This document shows positions 24,889 to 34,205 of a DNA stretch of 64,000 nt, one piece after another. Position numbers and translations under genes: made by a program. The DNA is from Halorussus limi (lineage in GTDB: Archaea; Halobacteriota; Halobacteria; Halobacteriales; Haladaptataceae), in the NCBI RefSeq assembly GCF_023238205.1, contig NZ_CP096661.1, forward strand, positions 62,001 to 126,000, in the 5' to 3' direction. Below the pieces are notes generated by a model. The model saw only the letters and a list, made by a program, of their open reading frames with translations, was not told the origin of the DNA and did not search any database. How positions within the stretch are numbered: position 1 is the stretch's first letter; each line of letters begins with the position of its first letter.

Positions 24889-26486
24889 CGGTACCCTCCT
24901 AATCTGACGAAGGCTCCCCGAAGCAGGACCAGTACCGGGATGATTTCGAGTCGGCCAATCCACATGTTGAACAGGAACGTCACCTTCGCGAGCGTCGGCA
25001 TGCTCGGGCCGGTGATGCCCGACGAAAGGCCGACGTTGCCCTGTGCGCTTGCGACCTCGAACAGGACGTTTTCGAGCGTGAACCCGTCGGTCCCCGTGGG
25101 GAGAACGAGGAGCAAGACGAGCGTTCCGAGTCCGAGGAAAACGAACCAGAGGAACGTGATGATGGCCGCCTCCTCGAACTCCTTGGACGCCTCTTCCTCC
25201 GAGAGATTCCGACCGTTGAGGCTGAACGTCCGAATCGCCGACGGCGGGTAGAAGACGTCCCGTATCCGGAACATCGTCCCCTTCGTCAGCGTGAGAGCGC
25301 GAATCAGTTTGATACCGCCGACGGTGGACCCGGCGGCCGCGCCGACGACCATCCCGAAGGAGACGAGCAGTTGCGCCTGAGCGGACCACGCCGTTCCGAG
25401 GGAACTGGCGGTCTGGAACCCGGTACACGAGGCCGCCGAGACGAACTGGAAGGCCCCGTACCGGAACGACTGGAACAGCGCGGCGCCGCTTCCGGTCAGC
25501 GTCATCCCAGCGACGGTCATCGACTCGGGCGTGTACACCTGATTCGAGTACAGCATCGCCGTGAGACCGAGCGCACCCGCGGCGAAGTAGACGAACACCC
25601 ATCGCGTCTGGAGGTCCTCGTAGAAGTTCCGCAGGTCGCCCTGCAAGATGAGGTAGTGGATGGGGAACGCGATGCTCCCGAGGACCATGACCGGCAGCAG
25701 CGCGAAGTCGATGGCGACGCTGTCGTAGGTCGCGATGCTGTTGTCCGTGATGGAGAACCCGCCGGTGGCGAGACCGGTCATCGCGTGGTTGATGGCGTCC
25801 CACATCGGCATCCCCGCCAGCCATAGCAGCAGAATCGAGACGAAGGTGAACAGGAGGAAAATCCACCAGATGGTCCGAACCGTCGAGACGATGCCCGGGT
25901 GAATCTTCTCTGAACGGGCTTCGCTCTCGTAGAGTGTCAGCGACCCGCTTCCGGGTCGAGCGAGGATGGCGGTCGTGAGGACGATGACGCCGACCCCGCC
26001 GACCCACTCGATGAACGACCGCCACCACTGGAGCAGGTGGGGGAGGGAACTCTCGTCGTCGGTCATCGTGAGTCCCGTGCCGGTGAACCCCGACATCGAC
26101 TCGAAGAACGCGTTCAGCGGGTTCCGGAACGCCGCGAGCGTCGACGCCGCCCGTCCGGTGAACTCCGGCGCGTTCAGGAACCACGGGTCGAGGTGGACCG
26201 TCCACGCGACGAGCAGGAACGGGAGCGACCCGAACAGCGCGACGAGGAACCACCCCGACGCGGCGATGGTCATCCCGTGGAGTTTCCCGGGGTCGGCGGC
26301 GTCGGCGTACCGCGTCGAGAGCCACCGCCCTAATCCGAGCGGAACGAGTCCCGAGGCGACCATCGGCAGTATCACGTAGTGTTCGCCCCACGCTATCGGA
26401 ACGACGAGCGAGGCGAACATCAGTCCCGCCAACGCCTCCAGCATCCGTCCGAGGTCGCGGCCGATGGTTCCGAACTCCCCGTTCAT
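24885..26486 (-). CDS. trkH: TrkH-type potassium uptake channel subunit
   Basis: A 533-aa polytopic membrane protein forming the K+ pore of a Trk/Ktr system. The four pore-loop segments with filter glycines are visible: SGFTGTGLTM, TGLATGGFSI, ASCTGFQTAS and QGNVGLSSG. About ten or more TM helices surround them. It likely works with the TrkA protein at 23528 and possibly with the Lrp/RCK protein at 26910. Length is within the usual 450-550 aa. The downstream 67-aa membrane protein is translationally coupled. Confidence 0.93.
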   Translation of the reverse strand: MNGEFGTIGRDLGRMLEALAGLMFASLVVPIAWGEHYVILPMVASGLVPLGLGRWLSTRYADAADPGKLHGMTIAASGWFLVALFGSLPFLLVAWTVHLDPWFLNAPEFTGRAASTLAAFRNPLNAFFESMSGFTGTGLTMTDDESSLPHLLQWWRSFIEWVGGVGVIVLTTAILARPGSGSLTLYESEARSEKIHPGIVSTVRTIWWIFLLFTFVSILLLWLAGMPMWDAINHAMTGLATGGFSITDNSIATYDSVAIDFALLPVMVLGSIAFPIHYLILQGDLRNFYEDLQTRWVFVYFAAGALGLTAMLYSNQVYTPESMTVAGMTLTGSGAALFQSFRYGAFQFVSAASCTGFQTASSLGTAWSAQAQLLVSFGMVVGAAAGSTVGGIKLIRALTLTKGTMFRIRDVFYPPSAIRTFSLNGRNLSEEEASKEFEEAAIITFLWFVFLGLGTLVLLLVLPTGTDGFTLENVLFEVASAQGNVGLSSGITGPSMPTLAKVTFLFNMWIGRLEIIPVLVLLRGAFVRLGGYR

Positions 26487-26909
26487 CGTCCTCTACGCCT
26501 CCGAGCGAAATCGGTGCCAGACGGTGTCCTCTCGCCGTCCTACCGACGCCCTCCGGGCGTACTCGCTGTTCGCCCGACAGCGGTTGCTACTGGTTCTCGC
26601 AATGCGTTCGCGACACAGACCGGACGCCCGACCGCGTGTCGGATACGAGGTAGTATTTGCTCGATATGTTTTATTCGATAGTCTGCGTAGTCCCATCAAC
26701 AAGAGTCACCTGTTAGGAGTAATTTAAAACTTCTGATTGCCCAACTCCATTTATAAGTAGTGTTCGCGTGCGATTCCTATGCTTATGCTTTGTTCCGGAT
26801 TCTGTCCCTACGGGTGAATGAAAAGGGTACTCTCATAGACGCCTCTCGCGAGCAGGAAAATCCGCTCTCGAAGTGTCCCGAGAGTCGTCCTCCGAAGCGC
26901 GAGAGGACG
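26487..26909. other. Intergenic region, trkH promoter and an Lrp-gene terminator
   Basis: No gene is supported. The part next to trkH and the middle (about 26640-26770) are A/T-richer with several TATA-like runs (TGTTTTATTCG, AATTTAAAAC, CATTTATAAG) that could serve promoters in either direction. The right end carries the terminator hairpin described separately. Confidence 0.4.
26857..26884 (-). terminator. Hairpin terminator after the Lrp/RCK gene
   Basis: On the minus strand CTCTCG-8 nt-CGAGAG forms a 6-bp stem (26865-26884) followed shortly by a TTTT run (26857-26860). It lies about 25 nt downstream of the stop of the minus-strand gene at 26910. Confidence 0.45.
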
Positions 26910-27653
26910 CTATCGGTCGCCGAACGCGCTGATGGTCTCCTCGTCGATACCGTTCCGCGAAAAGAGCGTCACGACGTCGTCCGGACGGAGGTGGGTGTCT
27001 CCTTTCGGTGTGAGCATCGCCTCGTCTCGCTCGATGGAGATGATGAGCGCTTCGGAATCGATGATGCCCCGCTTGTTCGCCTCCTGTAACGTGAGGTCGG
27101 CAATTTGGGCCGACGAAGAAACGACGAGTTCGACGACCTCCGCGCCACCGGACAGGTTCATGAAGTCGGTTATCGAGTGGGCGTCCGGCCCGTCCTCGGG
27201 ACCGAAGGCGTCGTAGGGGCCGCGGTACTCCTGCTGGATGAGGTTCTCCTCCTCGATGTCGATACCCAGATTCGCGAGGTCGCGGGCGACTCGCGAGAGG
27301 TCGGCCATGTCCTCGCCGACTGCGGCGACGTGGAGGTTGCCCCGGCCAGTCATGAGTTCGCGGACGTCGGTCACGCCGGGGATGTCCGCGACCTGTTTCG
27401 CGATGCGCTCGCGGTCGGGCACGTCGGTCGTACAGATAAACAGGTTCGTCAGCCGTCGCTCCGCGCGCTCGTAGTCGATTCGGGCGTGGTATCCCTCTAT
27501 GATGCCCTTCTCTTCGAGTTGCCTGATGCGGTTTCTGATGGTTCCCGCCGAGACGTTGACCTCCTCGGCGATGTCCGGGGCGGAGATGCCCCGCGCATCC
27601 CGAGCGAGGTGATAAAGAATACGCTTGTCTATTTCGTCCAAGCGAACGCTCAT
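26910..27653 (-). CDS. Lrp/AsnC-type regulator fused to a TrkA-C (RCK-C) ligand domain
   Basis: A 247-aa predicted transcription regulator. Residues 1-60 are an AsnC-type HTH (DEIDKRILYHLARDARGIS... VSAGTIRNRIRQLEEKGIIEGY), residues about 65-145 an AsnC ligand-binding-like ferredoxin fold, and residues about 165-245 a TrkA_C domain with VVELVVSSSAQIADLTLQEANKRG and the end LRPDDVVTLFSRNG. RCK-C domains bind small ligands such as cyclic di-AMP or ions in K+ transport. The combination, beside trkH and trkA, suggests a regulator that adjusts K+ transport transcription to an intracellular ligand. The start ATG 27653 has a TATA-like GATAAACC about 20 nt upstream. Confidence 0.88.
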   Translation of the reverse strand: MSVRLDEIDKRILYHLARDARGISAPDIAEEVNVSAGTIRNRIRQLEEKGIIEGYHARIDYERAERRLTNLFICTTDVPDRERIAKQVADIPGVTDVRELMTGRGNLHVAAVGEDMADLSRVARDLANLGIDIEEENLIQQEYRGPYDAFGPEDGPDAHSITDFMNLSGGAEVVELVVSSSAQIADLTLQEANKRGIIDSEALIISIERDEAMLTPKGDTHLRPDDVVTLFSRNGIDEETISAFGDR

Positions 27654-27987
27654 ACCTAAGATGCGGTGATGGGATGATAAACCGCTTCCGGCTTTCGTAG
27701 CCTCATCAATCCTTCTCTCGGCCGACTTGCACGACGCGACTACCCTAACCGCGCACTAAAAAGAGACTTCGGAACGAGTAATTCACTCCGGGTTTCCGTA
27801 CCGGTACCAAACCGCGCCGTACGAATCGGTGCCAGCCGTGACTTGCCGGAGACGGTTCGCCTTCGTCCTATACGCCGAGCAGTCGTCACTCGACGCAGTC
27901 GCCACGTACCGCGCGGTCGGCGTCGATGCGACTCGCTCGAGACCAGTCGTGCGAGTCCCGTCCGGAACGATTTCCGTACCGCTCGGG
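27654..27987. other. Intergenic region without supported gene
   Basis: The stretch holds the likely promoter of the Lrp/RCK gene at its left end and a CTTTTTAG tract near 27757-27766. Short frames across it have no recognisable product. I see no repeats. Confidence 0.4.
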
Positions 27988-28692
27988 TTACGTATCCCGA
28001 ACAACGATTATCGGGAGTTCCGTCCGGTCGGCGATCGATTCGTACGTCGGCCCAAAGACGCGCTCGACTCCCGGTTCCTGCGTCTCGCCCACGACGATCA
28101 GGTCGTTGTTCCTCGCCGCTTGGCTTATCGCGAACGACGGGTCGTCGTCGACGACGACTTCCTTGTCGATTCCTGCCTGCGAGTACCCCTCGTCGACGAG
28201 TCGCTGTTTGACCTCCGAGAGCAGTTGCTCGCCCTCCTCGACGTCGGACTCGGACTCGGCGACGTGCAAGAGATTCGTGTGTAAGAGAACCTCCTGATTC
28301 AACGCGCAGACGAAGTCGCTGATCGGTCGCGCGAACTTCTCGTCGCGTATCGCGACTAAGACGTGGCCCAAGGTGGTGATGGGGTTCGGTACGAGAAGCG
28401 CGTCCACGTCCCGGTCTTCGGCGACGGTCGTCGGTGCGTCCGCGACGTTCTCTCCCATGACGAGTTCTACCTCGGCGGTCTCCCCTCTTTGAACGAAGTC
28501 GGCCGCGAGCGTGTACAGGTCCCGATACGCCTCCACTTCGCGTCGCTGCCGTTCGTCTGCCGTCAGTTCCCTCGGCGTCTCGTAGACACCGAGCAGAATC
28601 ACTTTACAACTTGTGAGCCCCTCTACGAAGGTCGAAGGGAGCGGGTCCGGGTCGGGGAACTCGACTGGAATCAACACGGTCTGTGACGACAT
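27988..28692 (-). CDS. Universal-stress-like protein
   Basis: A 234-aa cytosolic protein with a USP-like fold: N-terminal TVLIPVEFPDPDPLP strand-loop, a middle LLVPNPITTLGHVLVA segment, and a C-terminal IVVGETQEPGVERVFGPTYESIADRTELPIIVV resembling the nucleotide-binding GxxGxxx(9)G(S/T) region of UspA, though with altered spacing. Likely a stress or nucleotide sensor that regulates a nearby transporter. ATG 28692 starts at the first beta strand. It belongs to the K+/amino-acid transport block. Confidence 0.75.
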   Translation of the reverse strand: MSSQTVLIPVEFPDPDPLPSTFVEGLTSCKVILLGVYETPRELTADERQRREVEAYRDLYTLAADFVQRGETAEVELVMGENVADAPTTVAEDRDVDALLVPNPITTLGHVLVAIRDEKFARPISDFVCALNQEVLLHTNLLHVAESESDVEEGEQLLSEVKQRLVDEGYSQAGIDKEVVVDDDPSFAISQAARNNDLIVVGETQEPGVERVFGPTYESIADRTELPIIVVRDT

Positions 28693-28837
28693 CCTTGTTC
28701 ACCGAATTCTGATACGGTTCATCCGCCAAAAGTCTCTGTGGCTCTCAGCTACGACACCGCAAGACGGTTTTATACCTAGATTCGGGATGCTCACTCGACC
28801 CGCGGTCGTCGGGTCTCGTCCGACGGCGGTCCACCGA

Positions 28838-29863
28838 TTACTCGATTCGGTCGAACGTCTCGGACACCGACCGGTACGTCCGGTCGCGACTCGTCCCCTC
28901 GGCCTCTATCACGTCGTACTGGTCCATCTTCGAGAGGTAGTTGCGGACCGTGCGGTCGGTCTTCGGGTCGTCCGTGCGCTCGCGGTACTCCTCGTACAGT
29001 TCGCTCGGCGAGATGGCGTCGTGGTCCTCGATAATCTCGTAGAGCGTGTGCTGGTGGGGCGTCAGCGTGTCCACGTCCTTCTCGTGGCGTTCGGCGCGCG
29101 CCTCCGGAATCGACGCTTCCACGATTTCGTCGGTGATTCTCGACTCGTAGCTCTGGTGGGCCTGCCGGGCGGCCGTCCGGAGGACACTGAGCGCGACGCG
29201 GGCGTCGCCCGCGGCGGCGTCGGCGATGGTCGCCAACTGGTCGCGCTCGACGGCGTTCTCCTCGAGACCGCGCTTCACGCGGGCGTCCATGATGGACACG
29301 AGTTCCGCCGAGTCGTAGCGGTCGAACCGCACGCGCTCGCACCCCGTGAGCCGACTGGTCAGGCGTTCGTCGGCGTTGGCGAACAGTTCCCGCTCGCGGT
29401 TGGCGATGAGCAGCATCGAGAACTGCGGGAGTTCGTGGAGCGTGTAGAGCAGACGCTTCTGTTCGAGTTGGTCGGCCTCGTCGAGGATGACCACGCACGG
29501 CGGGCCGTCGTACGTGCGCAGTCGCTCGAAGAGTTCGTCGCGCGGCGTGGACTGGCGGTGGATGTCTATCGTTTTGCCGAGTCCCTCTAAAATCCGGTAG
29601 AGGGTGCGAAACTCCGAGAAGTTCTGCCAGCAGTTGACGTACTGGTACTCTACGTCGAGGACCTCTTGGCGCAACTGCTCGGCGGTGTACTTGGCGAGAC
29701 AGGTCTTGCCGACGCCCGAGGGGCCGAGCAGGAGGGTGGTGTCGGCGGGGTCGCCGTCGGTCAGCGGAGCGAGGACCTCGGTGAGGTGGGTGACCTCGGC
29801 GTCTCGATGCTCGACTTCTCGGGGAACGAAGCCTGTCCGGAGGACGCGAGCATCGGTTATCAT
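28838..29863 (-). CDS. Orc1/Cdc6-family replication initiator (AAA+ ATPase)
   Basis: A 341-aa initiator-like ATPase that binds origin DNA and loads the MCM helicase. It shows the Walker A GPSGVGKT, Walker B VVILDEADQ, sensor-1 region LLIANRERE and a sensor-2/arginine region, then a C-terminal winged helix (YEIIEDHDAISPSELYEEY). Haloarchaea carry many orc paralogues; this one is short (usual 370-420 aa). ATG 29863 is chosen since the TATA-like ATTTAAGT (29889-29896) lies about 27 nt upstream, giving a leaderless mRNA; the longer frame lacks conservation. No convincing origin recognition boxes are visible upstream, so it need not mark an active origin. Confidence 0.88.
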   Translation of the reverse strand: MITDARVLRTGFVPREVEHRDAEVTHLTEVLAPLTDGDPADTTLLLGPSGVGKTCLAKYTAEQLRQEVLDVEYQYVNCWQNFSEFRTLYRILEGLGKTIDIHRQSTPRDELFERLRTYDGPPCVVILDEADQLEQKRLLYTLHELPQFSMLLIANRERELFANADERLTSRLTGCERVRFDRYDSAELVSIMDARVKRGLEENAVERDQLATIADAAAGDARVALSVLRTAARQAHQSYESRITDEIVEASIPEARAERHEKDVDTLTPHQHTLYEIIEDHDAISPSELYEEYRERTDDPKTDRTVRNYLSKMDQYDVIEAEGTSRDRTYRSVSETFDRIE

Positions 29864-29999
29864 TAGTTCCGGTATCAGGCCACTGGGACTTAAATGCCGA
29901 GGCTGGTTTTCCGGAAATTCCAGAAGTCCCGTCGGCGGTAGGTTCGCCCGTCGCGTCGACACGTTGGCGCGTCGGCGCGCGTTCGACGCTCGGCCGCTC

Positions 30000-31307
30000 C
30001 TACGCGTTGGACTCGCCGGTACTCGCGGTCCGCGTTTGCACTTCGCCGCTTATCTGCCCGAGCGGTTGCCCCACGAAGAGGCCGCCTAAAAGTATCCCTA
30101 GCGCTCCCACTCCGAGCAGCGTGGCCCGACTGCCGAACGCGTCGACGACGGGACCGGTGAGACCGAGACCGACGACGAACGCCAGCGACGAGAACACGCC
30201 GACGACGGAACTGTATCTGCCGAGTCGCTCCTCCGGCACCACCAGTTGACCGAGCGTAGTTACCGGAACCCTGACCGCGGCGAACACTGCTCCGGCGAGC
30301 GCGAGCGAGACGAGGACGGCGGCAGTCTGAACCCCCGTGGTCGGGACGCGTACGACGGCGAGAACGAGCAGGAGACCGAACACCGGGAGACCGCCCACGA
30401 CGAGTCGCCCGCGATAGGCGTGGACGAGGCCGTCGTACCGGCCGACGAGGAGGCTTCCCGCGGTCATCCCCGTGAAGAACGCCGAGTACAGGAGGCCGAT
30501 GGCGAACCCGCCTTCGAGCGGGAGCGAGGGAGCGTAGACGGGGAGCGCGACGTTGATGGGGGCGAGGGTGAACTGGAGACCGACTTGGAACGCGACGAGG
30601 TTCGTCAGGAGCGGATGGTCGGCGACGTACCCGAGACTGTCGGAGATGTCCCGCTTCGTCTCTCGAACGACCGACCGGAGTCGCGCGCGAAACGTTCGTT
30701 TCGGTGACTGGTCTTCGTCCGGCGACGGGCGGCCGCGCTCGGACGGAATGGCGAGGACGAACAGCGCGGAGAGGAAGAAGGAACCGGCGTCGACGTAGAA
30801 GGCGTCGAACGAACCGACGACTGCGATTACCGCGCCGCCTCCGGCGAAGAACATCTGGGAGACGCTGAAGGTCAGTTCCTTCAGGGAGTTCGCCGACTCG
30901 AGGTCGTCGTCGGGGACGAGTTGCGGGATTATCGCGCTCCGGGCCGGGCCGTCGAACGCGTCGATGATGCCGGTGAAAAGGGCGACGGCGAGGATAGTCG
31001 GAACGAGCAGTTCGCCGCGTCCGACCGCAGGGATGACGAGAACGACCGCGCCCCTGACGACGTCGGACCCGACGAGGAGGTGCTTGCGGTTGACGCGGTC
31101 GGCAATCGCACCGCCGGGCAGCGAGAGGACCGTCGTCGGGAGGAAGCTAGCGACGAACGTGAGCGAGAGCAGCGTCGGGTCGCCGGTGACTTCATAGACC
31201 ACCCAGATGAGCGCGATTTCGTGGACGCTATCGCCGACTCGGGAGGCGACCTGTCCAAACCAGAGCGCTCGGAACCCCCGGTGGGAGAGCGCCGACCGGA
31301 ACGACAT
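30000..31307 (-). CDS. Major facilitator superfamily transporter
   Basis: A 435-aa MFS permease with about 12 TM segments. The first cytoplasmic loop has the family signature variant GGAIADRVNRKHLLVGSD, typical of drug/multisolute exporters of the MFS_3 (EntS-like) group. Its ATG overlaps the TAA stop of the tetR gene by one base (TAATG), so it is co-transcribed and translationally coupled with its likely repressor. A TetR-MFS pair usually means inducible efflux of a small toxic compound; the ligand is unknown. Confidence 0.9.
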   Translation of the reverse strand: MSFRSALSHRGFRALWFGQVASRVGDSVHEIALIWVVYEVTGDPTLLSLTFVASFLPTTVLSLPGGAIADRVNRKHLLVGSDVVRGAVVLVIPAVGRGELLVPTILAVALFTGIIDAFDGPARSAIIPQLVPDDDLESANSLKELTFSVSQMFFAGGGAVIAVVGSFDAFYVDAGSFFLSALFVLAIPSERGRPSPDEDQSPKRTFRARLRSVVRETKRDISDSLGYVADHPLLTNLVAFQVGLQFTLAPINVALPVYAPSLPLEGGFAIGLLYSAFFTGMTAGSLLVGRYDGLVHAYRGRLVVGGLPVFGLLLVLAVVRVPTTGVQTAAVLVSLALAGAVFAAVRVPVTTLGQLVVPEERLGRYSSVVGVFSSLAFVVGLGLTGPVVDAFGSRATLLGVGALGILLGGLFVGQPLGQISGEVQTRTASTGESNA

Positions 31308-31936
31308 TACGAGTCCTCCGCACCGCCGTTCGAGGGGTTGTGGTCCTCTTCCACGCCGAGGACCGACGAGAGGTACTCTTCGAGACCGCGTCTGAGCGTG
31401 TCGGCGTCTTCGCTCCGTTCGAGGGTCGTCGCCCGGAGGACGCCGCCGTCGTGGGCCGAAAGCAGGAGACTCGTCGTCGCTTCGACGTCCACGTCGCGGA
31501 ACTCGCCTGCGGTAATACCGTCCTCGATGGCCTGTCGGACGAACGCGCGACCGTCGTCTTCGAGTCGGTTCAGTTCCGCTCGATAGGCGTCGTTGTGGGC
31601 CGCCGTCGCGTGTAGTTCGAGTTGAACGCGACTCGCCGCCCGTTCGGTCTCCGTCGGGTCGGCCGAGAAGTCCAAGAACCACCGGATTCGCTCGGTCGGG
31701 GGGTCGCTGGCGCGCGCCTCGTACTCCGCGTTGCAGTTCGACCGGACGTACTCGATGTACGCGGTGACGAGTTCCGTCTTCGTCTCGTAGTAGTAGTGGA
31801 CGAGAGACTGGGATTTCCCCCACGCTTCCGCGACGCGTTCGGTGGTCAGCCCTTCGATGCCGTGTTCTCGGAGGGCTTGTCCGGTGGCTCTGAGGAGCGC
31901 TTGCTCGGTGGAGACGTCGTCGGCGTCTTCGACCAT
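31307..31936 (-). CDS. TetR-family transcriptional repressor
   Basis: A 209-aa regulator. The N-terminal HTH region reads ALLRATGQALREHGIEGLTTERVAEAWGKSQSLVHYYYETKTELV, the canonical TetR_N pattern (shown here as two consecutive parts: helices before GIEGLTTE and recognition helix SQSLVHYYY). The C-terminal helical ligand domain follows. ATG 31936 is preferred over an upstream in-frame ATG at 31957 because a perfect 20-bp palindrome ends 2 bases from this start and would otherwise lie inside the coding region. It probably represses its own operon with the MFS gene. Confidence 0.92.
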   Translation of the reverse strand: MVEDADDVSTEQALLRATGQALREHGIEGLTTERVAEAWGKSQSLVHYYYETKTELVTAYIEYVRSNCNAEYEARASDPPTERIRWFLDFSADPTETERAASRVQLELHATAAHNDAYRAELNRLEDDGRAFVRQAIEDGITAGEFRDVDVEATTSLLLSAHDGGVLRATTLERSEDADTLRRGLEEYLSSVLGVEEDHNPSNGGAEDS

Positions 31937-31937
31937 G

Positions 31938-31957
31938 TTGATTGAGTACTCAATCAA
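31938..31957 (-). promoter_or_regulatory. Perfect 20-bp palindromic operator of the TetR-MFS operon
   Basis: TTGATTGAGT followed directly by its reverse complement ACTCAATCAA: a perfect 10+10 bp palindrome, immediately upstream of ATG 31936 and overlapping the expected transcription start. The size and position match a TetR dimer operator for autoregulation. Confidence 0.8.
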
Positions 31958-32186
31958 GATTCTTGTAGCCTTCGGTTCAACCAGTTGGCAGTTCGGCCGG
32001 TGACCGCGACGTGGCCGCAGATACTGCGGTCGTCCGCGGAGCGAGACCCGACGCCGTCGGTCAGATACCGTCGCGGAGCGTCACCTGCCGTGTATCGCCT
32101 CGACTCGCAGGACACCGCGTTCGGTTTCGATACGGACAGTCACCGCTCGCTCGAACGTTATATGTCAGGGGTACGTAACCCTCCGT

Positions 32187-32948
32187 ATGCAACTCGATGA
32201 CAAGACGGTACTCGTCACGGGCGCTGCGTCCGGAATCGGTGCGGCGACTGCGAAACAGTGTAGCGAGTACGGCGCGCGGGTGCTCGTCACGGACGTGGAC
32301 ACGCCCGGGGCGGAGGAAGTCGCCGAGACGATTCGCGATGACGGAGGCGACGCGGAGGCCCACGAACTCGACGTGACCGACCCCGAGCAGGTGGCGACCG
32401 TCATAGAGGCCGCCCACGAGGAGTACGGGCTAGACGGTCTGTTCAACAACGCCGGTGTGGGACACCCCGGACAGTCCATCGAGGACGTAGACGAGAGCGT
32501 CCGGGACTTCGTGATGAACGTCAACATCAACGGCGTCTGGAACTGCTGTCACGCCGCGTTGCCGCTCTTGAAAGAACAGGGCCACGGCTCAGTTGTCAAC
32601 ATGTCTTCCGTCGCGGGCAAACTCGGACTGCCCGGCCAGTCGGTGTACTCGCTGACGAAGGGCGCGGTGTTGAACTTCACGCGCGCCGCCGCCCAAGAGG
32701 CCGGACCGCACGGCGTCCGAGTGAACGCCGTGTGTCCGGGGTTCGTCGATACGCCGCTGACCGACAGCTACTTCGAAGGCAGAGACGACCCCGACCGGGC
32801 GCGAGAGGCGATGGTCGAACAGTACCCGCTCAAGCGATTGGGAGACCCCGACGAAGTCGCGGACTGCGTCGCCTTCCTGCTGTCGGACCACGCGTCGTAC
32901 GTGACCGGCCACGGCCTCGTCATCGACGGCGGCTACGAAAGCGGGTAG
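32187..32948 (+). CDS. Short-chain dehydrogenase/reductase (SDR)
   Basis: A 253-aa NAD(P)-dependent oxidoreductase of the classical SDR family. The cofactor motif TGAASGIG is near the N-terminus, NNAG follows at the expected distance, and the catalytic Ser (MSSVAG) and YSLTK (Tyr-x3-Lys) are present. The C-terminus ends in the common VTGHGLVIDGGYESG pattern. An Asp in VTDVD after beta-2 favours NAD+ over NADP+. TATA-like GTTATATG about 27 nt before the ATG suggests a leaderless mRNA. Substrate unknown. Confidence 0.93.
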   Translation: MQLDDKTVLVTGAASGIGAATAKQCSEYGARVLVTDVDTPGAEEVAETIRDDGGDAEAHELDVTDPEQVATVIEAAHEEYGLDGLFNNAGVGHPGQSIEDVDESVRDFVMNVNINGVWNCCHAALPLLKEQGHGSVVNMSSVAGKLGLPGQSVYSLTKGAVLNFTRAAAQEAGPHGVRVNAVCPGFVDTPLTDSYFEGRDDPDRAREAMVEQYPLKRLGDPDEVADCVAFLLSDHASYVTGHGLVIDGGYESG

Positions 32949-32960
32949 GGACGACACCTG

Positions 32961-33935
32961 TCAGTGGACGCCCAGCGCTTCTATCTGTTCCTGATACCGG
33001 TTGCGGATGGTAACTTCGGTCACCTGCGCCACGTCGGCGACTTCGCGCTGGGTCTGCTTCTCGTTGCAGAGCAGCGACGCGGCGTAGATGGCCGCGGCCG
33101 CGAATCCGGTCGGCGACTTCCCGGAGAGAAGGCCCTTCTCGGCGGTCTTGTCGATAATCTCGTTGGCCTTCATCTTGACCTCCTCGGTCACGTCGAGTTC
33201 GGAGGTGAACCGCGGCACGTACTCCTTGGGGTCGACCGGTTTCATCTCCAAGCCGAGTTCCTTCGAGACGTACCGGTACGTTCTGCCGATCTCCTTCTTC
33301 TCGACCCGGGACACCTCGGCCACCTCCTCGAGACTCCGGGGAATCCCCTCTTGGCGGCACGCGGCGTAGAGACAACTGGTCGCGACTCCTTCGATGGACC
33401 GGCCGCGAATCAGGTCCTCCTTGAGCGCGCGCCGGTAGACGACCGACGCGACTTCGCGGACCGACCGCGGGACGCCGAGCGCCGAGGCCATGCGGTCGAT
33501 TTCGCTCAGGGCGAACTGGAGGTTCCGCTCGCCCGCGTCCTTGGTCCGGATGCGCTCTTGCCACTTCCGTAGACGGCTCATTTGGCTTCGCTTCTCCGAG
33601 GAGAGCGACCGGCCGTAGGCGTCCTTGTTCTTCCAGTCGATTTGGGTCGTCAGCCCCTTGTCGTGCATCGTCTGGGTCGTCGGTGCGCCGACGCGACTCT
33701 TGCTCTGGCGTTCGCCGTGGTTGAACGCCCGCCACTCCGGCCCGCGGTCTATCTGTTGGTCGTCGAGAACCAGTCCGCAGTCCTCGCAGACGATTTCGTC
33801 ACCGTCTCCGCTCGTAACGAGACTCTCGGACTCGCACTCGGGACAACTCTTCTCTCCCTCCGTCGCCTCCGTTTCTTCTGCTTGTTGTTCTTCCGACGTA
33901 CGTTCGTGTTCTCGCTGTCGATTGAGCCGGACCAT
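32961..33935 (-). CDS. tfb: Transcription initiation factor TFB
   Basis: A 324-aa general factor that bridges TBP-TATA and RNA polymerase. N-terminal zinc ribbon with CPECESE... and [10 protein letters not shown], the B-finger/linker region ([20 protein letters not shown]), and two cyclin-like repeats, ending with the [23 protein letters not shown] that contacts the BRE. Length and all landmarks are complete. Haloarchaea have several TFBs; which one this is cannot be told. A TATA-like CTATAATT lies upstream of ATG 33935. Confidence 0.96.
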   Translation of the reverse strand: MVRLNRQREHERTSEEQQAEETEATEGEKSCPECESESLVTSGDGDEIVCEDCGLVLDDQQIDRGPEWRAFNHGERQSKSRVGAPTTQTMHDKGLTTQIDWKNKDAYGRSLSSEKRSQMSRLRKWQERIRTKDAGERNLQFALSEIDRMASALGVPRSVREVASVVYRRALKEDLIRGRSIEGVATSCLYAACRQEGIPRSLEEVAEVSRVEKKEIGRTYRYVSKELGLEMKPVDPKEYVPRFTSELDVTEEVKMKANEIIDKTAEKGLLSGKSPTGFAAAAIYAASLLCNEKQTQREVADVAQVTEVTIRNRYQEQIEALGVH

Positions 33936-34205
33936 TAAAGTCCAATTATAGTAGTGGCTTGGTTGCCTAATAAGTATGGTTCTGTGTAGAAGGGGAACGA
34001 CTGTCTCGGGACTCGTTTGCGAGGCGTTCGACCAGCGTTAGAGTAAACTCGGTTGCGTAACACGCGAACTTCTCACGACCGAGCGAAACTATCGTCTCGA
34101 ACGTCGGAGCAACGATGGCCGGGTCGTCTCCGCGAGCCCTCCTCGAAACATGGCCGGTCGTGCCGAGAATGAAAGCGTTATCCGCCTTAGACTCCGAGAC
34201 CCGAC

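Noticed and set aside
29864-29999. Possible replication origin upstream of orc1/cdc6
   Set aside because: No long repeated ORB elements or extended AT-rich unwinding region was seen, only one TTCCGGAA and one related site.
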